Origin: Angomonas ambiguus
Taxonomy: Eukaryota > Euglenozoa > Kinetoplastea > Trypanosomatida > Trypanosomatidae
Direction of reading: 5' to 3'
DNA length: 64,000 nt
Assembly: GCA_019695575.1 (NCBI GenBank)
Contig: JADNSB010000081.1
Span: 1 to 64,000 of the forward strand
Part shown: one piece after another, positions 39,401-47,809 of the stretch
Layout: each line of letters starts with the position of its first letter
How positions within the stretch are numbered: position 1 is the first letter of the stretch
Program-made: the position numbers and the translations under genes
Notes under the pieces: generated by a model
Told to the model about the DNA's origin: nothing
What the model saw: the letters and a program-made list of their open reading frames with translations, nothing else
Database searches by the model: none

Positions 39401-41064
39401 CTCTCTACGCTGCCGGCAAACTCACCTCTCTCTCCACGGTGGAACGTATGATGCGTACGTCGGATATTAAAACAGCAGATCAGTATATTGTGGTGAATCA
39501 CCCCAACCGCGTAACCCTTCGGAGGCCTACCGATAAGATACATAAACAGAAACAGGAGGCATGGGAAGAAACGCATGCAGCAGAGATCAAGGCTCAAGAG
39601 GAAACGATCCTTCGCCTCGAACAAGAACTGGCCGAAGAGCGAAGAACTCAGGCCCAATTTTTGAGGCTTGTCAAAAATAAGGAAGGAACCTCCGCGTTGC
39701 CCGTTTCGCATTCAGAGTCCACCTTACGGACCTCCCTGCAGGAGGCGAAGGACCGTTTGCAACTCCTACAGTCCACCCCACCCCCCGCCATAGTCACTTA
39801 CCTCGGCTGCCTCCCTACCTGGTGGGTGGCGCTATACTATAGAAAAGTATACGACGAGTTTGCCACGCACCACCTAAAGGAGAAGCTGCTCAGTGAAATA
39901 CTCGGCTCTCTACCACCCCTTGACTACTCCGTATTTCTCTGTGACCACCGCCACACCACCGTGACATTAGATTGTCTGAATCCTGCCAATCCCTTCTGGG
40001 ACGGAGCTCGGAAAAAGCGGGCCAGCTATCTGTGGATGTCGACAGAGGAAATTAACACGGCGAAGCGGTACAAGACGGATATGGACACCTTCGCTTATTG
40101 GATGCCACCGTTAATCGTGCTCCCGTGGGAGGAGTACGTGGGCTTTATTGAAATGTTGGTCCACGAAGGGGTTCTGGTGAGCTGTGCTCTCCGTGAAGAT
40201 GGCACCCCGATTGACCCCGAGGAGGAGACTAGTGCAACAGGCGAGGATGAGGGGAGACCACCCAACAAGATTCTCTTCATTTCAGAAGAAAATGGAGAGA
40301 GAAAGCTATATCCTCCTTCTTGTACTGCCTGTAGTGTGTCACTGCTGGAAAACTTTCAGCAAAAGACCCGTTACTTTGAAAGTGGAACGATTAAGCTCAT
40401 TCTTCACATCAAAAAAAGTAAAAAACACTACTATGATGCCGTGGAGACACTAAACAGTAATGATGTGGAAGGGGGTATTCACTTCAACACCAAGTGGAAG
40501 GACTTTAAACAGGCGGTGTTGCATTGTGTATCGGAAAAACACAATTATCTCCTCACAATGGACCATGTCAAGTGGTTGAAAGGGAAGAAGGAGGTGCGTG
40601 TTGTACCTTTAAATAATAAACGCCCTGAAGGGGACATTTCCGATTCCGCGTCCGATGTAGGCGACGGGGCTCCTGACAGTACCGAGGATGCCACCCTCTA
40701 CGACCTTGGCATTATTGATGGGGATACAATTACGGTCAACTACACCGATGCCATTGCCGACTATTTCTCGACTAGTGTGGATGCGGATGTGTGGGAGCCG
40801 ATTCCACCCGAGCTGCTCGTACCACAGCACAATGTGCCCAAACAGGGAGAAGTGGCGGTGGCGTTCGGCCAAACCCGACTGGGTGGAGGCGGAGTTCAGG
40901 CGAGGGGCGGTGCGAGTGAAGGGCTCCCCACTGGGTCGGTGGAAGGGGAGGTGATTCTTTCTACGGACCCCTCCACTGAGGGTTCTATTGCGTGTCCTGT
41001 TTGCACCTTTCTGAATGCAGCAGGGATGACGGTATGTGAAATGTGTGAAACCCCACTTGCCTAA
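36481..41064 (+). CDS. USP48-like ubiquitin-specific protease with C-terminal NZF
   Basis: 1527 aa. The USP catalytic domain (about 190-515) is complete: Cys box RNCGSTCYFNAVLQL with Cys206, VQQDAQEFFALL, two CxxC zinc pairs (RKCGHCGES near 316; CGKCGES near 359), FHLNRFTFD, and the His box SGHYTYHN with His467, ending DAYLLVYYR. DUSP-like modules follow (for example EYYCLPLDWLTAFGRF near 620), with a coiled coil at about 1019-1064 and a ubiquitin-like fold near 1340-1421 (LYDLGIIDGDTITVNY). The protein ends in a RanBP2/NZF finger, CPVCTF-x-N-x7-CEMC, near 1505-1522. Architecture USP-DUSP-Ubl matches USP48/plant UBP26; the terminal NZF, usually a ubiquitin binder, appears additional. Confidence 0.92.
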   Translation: MSTTKEDSASASLSNEWSFSPSLDDWAVRVRDVCQEQHYVPEKWAAIERNIVRSPSSTTSAVEAVMHVEGDTVEDSCDNSSNSDRVEGATDVETPITYTPTTATTSTTLELPKELLRAAYRCTMPCLSPHDTEESKQSHCSASPLCLSGISAMSTSEDAITDCLAVVCGKEPLAAQPFFTEGTAVDPSPLSQPCLWRGIRNCGSTCYFNAVLQLLFRIAKVRRSILQTSQEETAEDELKMCGLRELFTQMAFLKDGGSGADGMPLVKYLSLDPMVQQDAQEFFALLVDWLGTHCGSAVKSAVDQSFGGTLLYDRKCGHCGESAIRAEPFICLSLPLRPTLEESLSSFLTPEEIHGFSCGKCGESSVATSQQFLRNLPNVLVFHLNRFTFDLHTLERKKLQASVSFPTLLDLTSHLMHWHEIKSAKEAPTQEGEPAAAGVGKGKEPKGQKYTLKGIVNHVSTEALSGHYTYHNNISPLGEEAGWLDMNDRVVTPLEGMKDEIITSKDAYLLVYYRIPERLSTEEEDRPVPTDDEEKVVDSPIVPKMVDPTECHDTPEVSEFPEVMINYVNCVNDCFLQEIDRWRSTREKVRTLLDLWRLASDALFSPVSVKYSPEKEYYCLPLDWLTAFGRFFLPYSVEVQAFGTPAGADIVRGLIENPNNGALKGLCEVNFNQSCQMIKCKHRKIAPWETYKLVSKSTVKLIKNLMECTYEVASTELNQVSESFVVDTALLESLILKEENACPTCVASAANFICTMKDRTKKDLYVLDIVQEKIASSTQPHSSANPLAPLLSPDEDPLVYVDAHFFRAWEMYSQSQLRWKQVIERQGNTGAFTMWRTRREPSASHVEVRVPNLSISSVFGFVSEMSCLDADGVQVSHSLICVHHALKPSGNARVVPNSVREYWIKRIAELFEVESRLTSRYLTVNERIVAASLPFLPVSSTGVCTECIQLYETDTANQHEDKLKRQELKTRFPTLYAAGKLTSLSTVERMMRTSDIKTADQYIVVNHPNRVTLRRPTDKIHKQKQEAWEETHAAEIKAQEETILRLEQELAEERRTQAQFLRLVKNKEGTSALPVSHSESTLRTSLQEAKDRLQLLQSTPPPAIVTYLGCLPTWWVALYYRKVYDEFATHHLKEKLLSEILGSLPPLDYSVFLCDHRHTTVTLDCLNPANPFWDGARKKRASYLWMSTEEINTAKRYKTDMDTFAYWMPPLIVLPWEEYVGFIEMLVHEGVLVSCALREDGTPIDPEEETSATGEDEGRPPNKILFISEENGERKLYPPSCTACSVSLLENFQQKTRYFESGTIKLILHIKKSKKHYYDAVETLNSNDVEGGIHFNTKWKDFKQAVLHCVSEKHNYLLTMDHVKWLKGKKEVRVVPLNNKRPEGDISDSASDVGDGAPDSTEDATLYDLGIIDGDTITVNYTDAIADYFSTSVDADVWEPIPPELLVPQHNVPKQGEVAVAFGQTRLGGGGVQARGGASEGLPTGSVEGEVILSTDPSTEGSIACPVCTFLNAAGMTVCEMCETPLA

Positions 41065-41431
41065 CCCAATAACGTAATCTACAATATATACAAATACTGA
41101 GTAAGAAACATAAGTTACGATTTCTTTCTCCCTTATTGTATCGTTGCTATTAGTTCCTTTTTATTTTTTTTCCCCCATTCTTCGTGCTATAAAGATTTTT
41201 GTTGTAAAAAGGAATCTTCTTTTCAAACTGAGTCTGACTTGAACCATACGCGAAATAAAAGAATAAGGAAAAGAAGAGGAACCGATATCATCAGCATTTT
41301 TTGTTTTTTTGATTGGTACCAGCAACCGTAAGTTTCCTAGTTTACTGGGAATCACTCGTGGTAATAACGAGATTTACCTTTTCTCTTTTTTTTTATTTTT
41401 TTCATTTTTCTTAGAAAGGCTTTCCTTTTCA
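41065..41431 (+). other. Intergenic region
   Basis: Contains T-runs (41161-41171, 41299-41310, 41388-41402) and the acceptor TTCTTAG with AG at 41413-41414, 18 bases before the LRR-protein ATG. Nothing else seen. Confidence 0.5.
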
Positions 41432-42274
41432 ATGATCAACATAGACTCCCCCGCACGTACCTTTCTCAACTTGTACAACTTCTACTGTACACAAGAAGAC
41501 TCTCTAATTCACCCCCAGGTCGTTCGTCGTGTGTGCGCCGCCATTCCGTACAGTGGGGAGGGTGGGTCGTGTATTAGCTTAGATGGATTGCACTTGGACA
41601 CGGACGATATGGCCGCACTGGCACCCTCTCTGGCAGGAATTCCGTTACTGTCGCTGTCATTGCAGGAGTGTTATATCGGGAACTGTGGTCTCCGCAAGCT
41701 CACCGACTGTCTCGCTCACGGGGTGCCGATTACCTCCCTGTCGGTGAAAAATAAAAATGATGCTGTGTTTCTCTCACCCCAGTTACCGCTTCAAGAGTTG
41801 CGCCTCAAGTGTAATGGGGTCTCTGATCCTTCCCCATTCGCTGCGTTTCTCTCTTGCGCCACTTTCCTCCGTGTTTTAGATTTGTCCAACAACAAAATGG
41901 GGATGGAACCCCACTCGGTAACAATCCTCTGTGCTAGCATTGGACAGCACCCACACCTAGAGGAGCTCCATCTAGCCTCAAACTATTTAAAAGGGAATGT
42001 AGTGGTGACCGCACTGACGGAGATGTTGGTACAGTGTGGTACTCGACAAAGCTCTCTCAAATGCGTTAATTTGAGGGACAATTACTTGTCAAGGCTGGAC
42101 GATGATTTGGGGGATTCTTGTGTGAGAGGGACATTCCCTTTTAGCCACCCTTTCCTAGCTGCTCTTTACCTCAATAACAAAATAGAAGTACTGGACGTGA
42201 GGGAGAACAACTTTGACGACGACCTACTTCGGTGGTTTACTGCGAAGTTGAACCTTAACAAATCCCAATTCTGA
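41432..42274 (+). CDS. Leucine-rich repeat protein (RNase-inhibitor type)
   Basis: 280 aa from the first ATG after the acceptor; the frame continues upstream without an ATG through T-rich DNA. At least six LRRs are visible: CISLDGLHLDTDDMAALA, LLSLSLQECYIGNCGLRKL, LQELRLKCNGVSDPSPFAAF, LRVLDLSNNKMGMEPHSV, LEELHLASNYLKGNVVV, LKCVNLRDNYLSRLDDD and a final IEVLDVRENNFDDDLL. Spacing of 27-30 residues fits the RI-like class, a protein-protein interaction horseshoe. No signal peptide, membrane helix or enzymatic domain. Such intracellular LRR proteins are abundant in kinetoplastids, many in the flagellum or cytoskeleton; the partner is unknown. Confidence 0.85.
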   Translation: MINIDSPARTFLNLYNFYCTQEDSLIHPQVVRRVCAAIPYSGEGGSCISLDGLHLDTDDMAALAPSLAGIPLLSLSLQECYIGNCGLRKLTDCLAHGVPITSLSVKNKNDAVFLSPQLPLQELRLKCNGVSDPSPFAAFLSCATFLRVLDLSNNKMGMEPHSVTILCASIGQHPHLEELHLASNYLKGNVVVTALTEMLVQCGTRQSSLKCVNLRDNYLSRLDDDLGDSCVRGTFPFSHPFLAALYLNNKIEVLDVRENNFDDDLLRWFTAKLNLNKSQF

Positions 42275-42506
42275 AATCTTCCCCCACCACACACATCCGC
42301 TTCACGAAACATAGATTGCATCTCTCCCCAAAAAACGCAACCAAGCCACAACCCGCCCTTCTGTCCATTTTTCTTTTTTTTTCCTCCCTCTTCTATGTAT
42401 TCAGCTCTTGTTTCACCACACGCGTTTCTGTTCCATTCCAACTCATTTGTTCACCCTTTTTCACTATTTTTCTTTATGCACTAACAAGAGTTTTCTAGTG
42501 CAACAA

Positions 42507-43847
42507 ATGGAGTCCACTCCCTCGCAGTCTACTCTCCGTCAGACGAGTTCTATAATTGACGTCAAAAAAGTAGCGGACATGGTGCGTCAACTGGCCGAGG
42601 CGAGATTCCTGCAGCGACAGTTGCAAAACGAGTTAGAGAAGAAAACTCAGCAGTTAGAGAAGCTCTCGAAAAAGACTTCTAAAGTAGACCACACTTCACC
42701 GGAAGGAGACACACCAGTGGACACGTCCCTTCCGTCTCCGGTGTCGAGTAGCTCCTCGTCCCAACACAATGCGGAAGAAAAGTATCAGGGCAAGGGGGAG
42801 CATTATTCGAGAAATAGGGGATGGACTCCGAAAAAGTTCTCTAGTGCCGTCGCCGACAGTGAGGCTATGTTTTGGAAACACCAGTATCACTCTCTTAGGC
42901 GCCGGTACAAGAAGCAGAAAAAGGATCACGAGGCGGATCTTAAAGAGATTCATGCTCTCATTTCTCAGATAAGCCAGGAGCAGGGCAAGTACGAGTTGGA
43001 GAGGGAAAATGCGCGTCTTCGGGACCGATTGTTTTACCTTACTCACTTACCCCCCTCGGCGACGGGCCAGCCGCTCCTTGACGTCAGTACACATCGTGTT
43101 GCCCCCACAGGACCGGCAGGGTATACGTCCTCTCCCGCTCCTGCGCCGGCTCCAGTACCACCCCCGTCCCCCTACCCCCTTGCTGGCTCGGATGCATTGC
43201 TTCGCACGCCCCCACGTAGGCACCCGCCAGCGGAGGAGGCCCCAACCCACGAGACCCCTCCCATTCATGACCTCTCTTCCATCGCCAATGAGGAACACTT
43301 GCAGCTGGAGGTGAAGCAGTGGAAAGAGCGTTGCCTTCGATTGATGGAGGCTAACGTAAAGGAGAGAGAGGCACCACAGTCTGCGGAGAAGAGTCGTTTG
43401 CCGGAGAGTTCCACTCCATCGAAAGCGATTCGAAACATGTCTACCCAAACCGATACAGTTTCTCTGGAGAAAAGAGAGAAAAAAAGGAATAGAAAACGTA
43501 CGGACAAGAAGGAAGCGACACCCTCCCCAGTGCCAGTGAAGGCCGATCCCTCTGAGGGCGTCACCCCCAATGCTGTCCAGGGGCAGTGGTGGAGTGGTCT
43601 CCCACCTGGACAACTATTCGTCAGCCAGTCAAACGGGTCTCCCCTCCCCTCCTCCTACCCACTCCCCCCCGAGTATCCCCCACCGTCTGGTCCCGTCGAA
43701 TACCTTAATCGTAGAACTAAAGAGGGTAGAGAGGTGATTGAGCGGGATATTCGACGAAACGATCAGCTGTTGGCGGCCATCACTAAACTACAGCAAACGG
43801 CTTCTCAACACGGTCCTGTCTCCCCGAGCCCCTACATTATACGATAA
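42507..43847 (+). CDS. Coiled-coil and proline-rich hypothetical protein
   Basis: 446 aa starting at the first ATG after a T-rich tract and AG at 42496-42497. A coiled coil at about 15-60 (VADMVRQLAEARFLQRQLQ) precedes a Ser/Pro linker. A second helical, basic segment at about 125-185 includes FWKHQYHSLRRRYKKQKK. A Pro-rich stretch near 205-260, a third short coil near 275-295 and a Pro-rich C-terminal third follow. I do not recognise the family. The composition fits a scaffold protein, perhaps cytoskeletal; there is no membrane or secretion signal. Confidence 0.75.
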   Translation: MESTPSQSTLRQTSSIIDVKKVADMVRQLAEARFLQRQLQNELEKKTQQLEKLSKKTSKVDHTSPEGDTPVDTSLPSPVSSSSSSQHNAEEKYQGKGEHYSRNRGWTPKKFSSAVADSEAMFWKHQYHSLRRRYKKQKKDHEADLKEIHALISQISQEQGKYELERENARLRDRLFYLTHLPPSATGQPLLDVSTHRVAPTGPAGYTSSPAPAPAPVPPPSPYPLAGSDALLRTPPRRHPPAEEAPTHETPPIHDLSSIANEEHLQLEVKQWKERCLRLMEANVKEREAPQSAEKSRLPESSTPSKAIRNMSTQTDTVSLEKREKKRNRKRTDKKEATPSPVPVKADPSEGVTPNAVQGQWWSGLPPGQLFVSQSNGSPLPSSYPLPPEYPPPSGPVEYLNRRTKEGREVIERDIRRNDQLLAAITKLQQTASQHGPVSPSPYIIR

Positions 43848-44092
43848 TACTTCTATATATGTATATTCATACACTCTTTTGTACCATATTACTTTTTTTT
43901 GTAATCTTTTTTTCCTTATTTCCTTTGGTATTATAATTGGCGTCCACTGTACCCCTCTTTTCAGTAGTTTACTATGTATGTATTTCTCGAAATTCCTTCT
44001 TAATTCTTTACTCTCAAACAAAGACAAGAAGACAAAGCAACAATAACAATCCACAGAAAAGTTTACTTTTTTTTTTTTTAGCTTTACACGTA

Positions 44093-45031
44093 ATGTCTGA
44101 GGAAGCCGCTGATGCGTTCGCTAATTTTAATTTTCTTTTTGACAAGGATGATACTTCCCTAAATCCAGACCTCATCACTACAAAAACAGAAGACGCCGTG
44201 GTTGAAGGGTTCGACTTCACTAATTTTATGTTTGAGAACAACCACACTACCACGACAGAAGTACCGTCTAACGACCCTAGTGTGACGGGGCCAATCGCGG
44301 AGGACCCCAAAGGAGAGGCCTTCGGCTTGGACAATAACTTTTTCTCCATGATGACAACCCACGACTTTACGTCAGAGGACACGAATACAACCGTGACTAC
44401 TGCCACAGAGTGTGCCGAAGTAACCCCTTTTATACCGGCTGAACTGCCAGCGCAGCCGACGGACTGCCCTTCGGTACTCCCTACTCCCAACATACCGACA
44501 GAGTCCTCTTCGACGATGCCTCCCCCGTCTTTTACCCCTTCCCAGGTGTCTGAGATGTGTGGCGGCGGACCAAAAGACTCGGTGGAGAATCTCCCTCCCC
44601 CTCCTCTTCCCTCTCTCCCCTCCCCCATTCCTACAGAGACACCGCCGCCACCACCGTCGTCTCTCTCCCCCAGAGAGGGGACTAACGTGGCGAAGGTGGT
44701 TTCTAGAAATTCGAGGGAAACTGAACTCTTGCTAAACGAGTCCCACGCCCTGCAACAAGCCTTGGACCACCCCACAGCACCCGACGCGGAGGAAATCAGC
44801 GATGCGTCATTTTCCGCACTGGTGAATCAAGTCCAACGTAAAACAACCCAGCTGCAGGAGGAGGCGGTGAACGGATCCAGTTCTACACAGTTGGCGACCA
44901 CCCAAGCACTCCTAAAATTCGGACCGTGTCCTTCGCTCGCTGGCTTCCTCTCCCCGGAGCACGCCTCCACCCCTCTGATTCACCTATTACCTCTCCTTAT
45001 TCCAGTCCTGGAAGCGTTAATCAATGAGTAG
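44093..45031 (+). CDS. Hypothetical protein with repeated Phe motifs and Pro/Thr-rich centre
   Basis: 312 aa. The ATG is the first after a T-run (44069-44080) and AG. The acidic N-terminus carries three related aromatic motifs: AFANFNFLFDKDD (8-20), GFDFTNFMFENN (39-50) and AFGLDNNFFSMM (76-87). A Thr/Pro/Ser-rich, probably disordered centre follows (about 95-225, with poly-Pro runs). The C-terminal 80 residues are helical, ending in a hydrophobic stretch LIHLLPLLIPVLEALI that could be an amphipathic helix. Family unknown. The repeats look like short linear binding motifs, possibly for a coat, adaptor or transport receptor; this is inference. Confidence 0.72.
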   Translation: MSEEAADAFANFNFLFDKDDTSLNPDLITTKTEDAVVEGFDFTNFMFENNHTTTTEVPSNDPSVTGPIAEDPKGEAFGLDNNFFSMMTTHDFTSEDTNTTVTTATECAEVTPFIPAELPAQPTDCPSVLPTPNIPTESSSTMPPPSFTPSQVSEMCGGGPKDSVENLPPPPLPSLPSPIPTETPPPPPSSLSPREGTNVAKVVSRNSRETELLLNESHALQQALDHPTAPDAEEISDASFSALVNQVQRKTTQLQEEAVNGSSSTQLATTQALLKFGPCPSLAGFLSPEHASTPLIHLLPLLIPVLEALINE

Positions 45032-45355
45032 AAACGTGGAATGCTAGTTCTCTCTTTTCCTGTTTTCCTCCTTCCTTCTCTGCTGCTGTTTCCTTTTTTT
45101 TTTTTTAATATATTCGTTGTGAATATCTTTGTCTCTGCTTATGTTTTATAGAGGTTTATTCCCTTTAAATCGTCTTTATTGTTCTACTATTGTTTTTTTT
45201 TTTTAAAAAAAAACCCAATGAATATGAGTGACTCTTTCTACACTTTCTCCACTTTCTACCCTTTTTTTTTTTGCACTGAAAGTATTGGGAAGAAAAAACA
45301 ACAACTAAAACTTTGTCATCTCCTCTTCGTAAACACAAACTCACACTTTATCCGA
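45032..45355 (+). other. Intergenic region and 5' UTR
   Basis: T-runs at 45097-45108, 45191-45202 and 45262-45272; the last is followed by AG at 45281-45282. No ATG occurs between that AG and 45356, which fixes the transporter start. Two in-frame ATGs at 45218 and 45224 lie upstream of the acceptor and are therefore rejected. Confidence 0.55.
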
Positions 45356-47269
45356 ATGTCTAGAGAAGAACGTGAAGACCAAGAGTCCCGAGGCGTCTTT
45401 GACCTACAAGACCACAACAAAGTCCACGTAGCGGTTTTGACGAACGAGAAGCAAAAGACCATTAACGACTATCACCGGTACTTCTTGTTGTGCCTTGGTT
45501 GTTTTGGATGTCTATGTACCTCTTTTTCTTACGCTTACAACCTTATTTCTCGATTTTTCGAAGCGCTTCTTGGATTGGATCAGATTGAACTGGTCAATAT
45601 TTCCGTCGTTGGCGAAGTCATCTCTTGTTTCGTTCTGCCCTATGCCTTTCTCTACGACTACGCCGGTGCCCTACCGATCTCCATATTGTGTACCTTTATG
45701 TTCTGTCTCGGTACTTTACTGATTGCCTTTGCCTCGTCCGGTTACATTGAACCCAGTGTGGTTCGTTTGGCCGTCTTTTACGCCATTATGAAGTCTGGTT
45801 GCCTCCTCTTTGACCTTGCCAATGTGGTTACGGTAGTGTCGTATTTCCCTACCTTACGAGGTCCCATTATTGCCCTTCTAAAGTGCTTTATTGGTATCGG
45901 TTCTGGTGTGGTGGGGGCGATTCAAATTGCCTTTTTCCCTGACTCGTTGAATTGGTTGATGTACATGCTGTGTATTTACGCGTTCTGCGTGGGCATTACC
46001 CAGATGGTTGCAATGCATCTGCCCAAGTACCACTTAACGGGGTATCAGCAATCGCATTTAAGCGAGGAGGAAAAGGAAAGACGACAGGCGGGGAAGGCGC
46101 AGTATTTGAGACAAAAACCTCCGATGTGGCGACTGATTTTGGCGTATTGTATTCTCATTTTCCTCATTGTGTTTCTCCCCACGGAAAGCGCGTTGGTGAA
46201 TTATAAGAATTTGGGTATGAACTACAAGAGGCCGTTTGCTATTGTGGCTATTGTAGTCACTCTAAGTCTGGTGTCTATCTTCTTGATCCCCAAGATTGTT
46301 GAGCGACCCTTTAGGCGAAATAAGCCTCAGCCGCTAGAGTCCTCCCAGGAAGAAATCGAAGGCGAGGAACCTTTCGCGGAAGGTCAACTGAAGCCCAAAA
46401 CAGTGGATACCGAGATTGACTACATCGCCCCACAGTACCAGGAAAGTTTTTTGAGAAATTTACTCACGCTTCGTTTGTGGTCTATTCTGTGGACTCTCTT
46501 TTGCTTAACCGGGTCCGAGTTTGTGGTCATTAACAACGCCAGTTACATCTACGGCTCCGTTGCCGAAGAGCCAACCAGTGCCAACCTTCGCGTGCTGCTC
46601 AGTACCCTGAGTTCCGCCGGTAGTGCGGTAGGTCGACTGATCATGGCCGGGTTTGAACACTTTACTCAACAGCGTCCTGCGGATAAACGTATCTTAATGA
46701 CGTGGTCCCCATTCATTCCTACGGTCATGATGATATTTGCCATGATATTCTTCATTTCCCTCCCTGCCATCGCCCTACCACTCCCAATGGTCCTTACGGC
46801 ACTCGCCAACGGCTCTCAAGCGGCGCAGACAGTGATCCTGATGCGTACCATCTACGCCAAGGATGTGGCGAAGCACTACAACTTTTGCTACCTCGGCAAC
46901 GTCCTCTCCAACATTATCCTTGTCCGATTCCTTTATGCCGAGTGGTACAACAAGCAGAGAGATGAAACCCTGTCCAAGAGTTACTGTTTTGGCAGGAAGA
47001 AATGTCTCTTGATGCCTCTCTGCGTTTTACTGGCTTTGGTTGTTTCCAGTCTTGTGTCTAGCACTTATCTTCACCTCAAGTACCGGTCCTTCTGCAAGCG
47101 TGTGCTTGCTGAGCGCCGACGTATTAAGGAAGAAGCGGAACGGGAAGCGGAGGAGGATGATATGGAGAATGAGCCCGTCAAGAAACAAGCGGAAGCTCCT
47201 CTGGTCGGTACACTGTACTCCGAACTCCAAAACGATGCCGTAGAGGACAACCAAGCCAAAAGCTCTTAA
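45356..47269 (+). CDS. Major facilitator transporter, nodulin-like family
   Basis: 637 aa multi-pass membrane protein with about 12 hydrophobic segments. After a hydrophilic cytosolic N-terminus, the first helix is YFLLCLGCFGCLCTSFSYAY, matching the opening of the nodulin-like MFS family, whose Y-S-Y-N element is recognisable. The first six helices run to about residue 220, followed by a charged loop, helix 7 (LILAYCILIFLIVFLP), a long acidic central loop (about 320-360) and the second bundle. The tail is Glu/Arg-rich and cytosolic. Nodulin-like/NFD4-type MFS proteins occur throughout trypanosomatids; substrates vary and cannot be assigned here. Confidence 0.88.
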   Translation: MSREEREDQESRGVFDLQDHNKVHVAVLTNEKQKTINDYHRYFLLCLGCFGCLCTSFSYAYNLISRFFEALLGLDQIELVNISVVGEVISCFVLPYAFLYDYAGALPISILCTFMFCLGTLLIAFASSGYIEPSVVRLAVFYAIMKSGCLLFDLANVVTVVSYFPTLRGPIIALLKCFIGIGSGVVGAIQIAFFPDSLNWLMYMLCIYAFCVGITQMVAMHLPKYHLTGYQQSHLSEEEKERRQAGKAQYLRQKPPMWRLILAYCILIFLIVFLPTESALVNYKNLGMNYKRPFAIVAIVVTLSLVSIFLIPKIVERPFRRNKPQPLESSQEEIEGEEPFAEGQLKPKTVDTEIDYIAPQYQESFLRNLLTLRLWSILWTLFCLTGSEFVVINNASYIYGSVAEEPTSANLRVLLSTLSSAGSAVGRLIMAGFEHFTQQRPADKRILMTWSPFIPTVMMIFAMIFFISLPAIALPLPMVLTALANGSQAAQTVILMRTIYAKDVAKHYNFCYLGNVLSNIILVRFLYAEWYNKQRDETLSKSYCFGRKKCLLMPLCVLLALVVSSLVSSTYLHLKYRSFCKRVLAERRRIKEEAEREAEEDDMENEPVKKQAEAPLVGTLYSELQNDAVEDNQAKSS

Positions 47270-47809
47270 AAAGTGAAGAATAAATATGTTTTTTCTTCTT
47301 CCCCCTTTTTTTTTAATTTAATTTTTGTTAACATCAAAATAACAAGTTTTTATATTTAATTCAATCCTAAGTTTTTTTTTGTTTAAAAAAAAAATAACCA
47401 TAAACGTACGCCAGAATCTCGATTCATTTGTTTTTGTTCATAAGTTGTACTCGAGCTCTTTTTGTATGTTTTTTTTTTTTTTGTTGTTGTTGTTGTATTT
47501 TCATTCCCTTCTGTCCACTTTTTTTTTTGATATATTTCATCTGTAAAGAAAAATAAAGGTTCGTTATGAGACTTAAACATTATTTTTTTTTTTCTCTTTT
47601 GTTATTATTTTGACAGAGCGATAACGATTCTGTTCCCTTTTAATAACAAAGTAAATAAAGTGCGAACGGTTTGGCTGAGAGGAGTGTGTTTATAGGTGGT
47701 TTATAATTTGGTCCAATTTACTTTCTGCAGTGCAATATTTCTTTCCTTCCTCCTTTTTTTTTTTTTGTATTGTTTTGATTTCACTTAACGTAGTATGTGA
47801 TTTTTACAA
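47270..47809 (+). other. Long intergenic region
   Basis: AT-rich, with T-runs at 47306-47314, 47471-47482, 47519-47528, 47583-47593 and 47755-47766 and a (TTG)5 patch at 47481-47496. AG at 47792-47793 is the probable acceptor. It leaves a leader containing a minimal start-stop element, ATG-TGA at 47795-47800, just before the main ATG at 47810. No RNA gene recognised. Confidence 0.45.

Noticed and set aside
44014-44775. 253-codon minus-strand open frame
   Set aside because: Antisense to a low-complexity Thr/Pro coding region on the + strand; repetitive Gly/Val composition, no supporting signals.
45218-45355. Alternative upstream ATGs for the MFS transporter
   Set aside because: They lie before the T-run and its first AG, so would not be on the mature mRNA; added residues are Phe-rich and unlike a transporter N-terminus.
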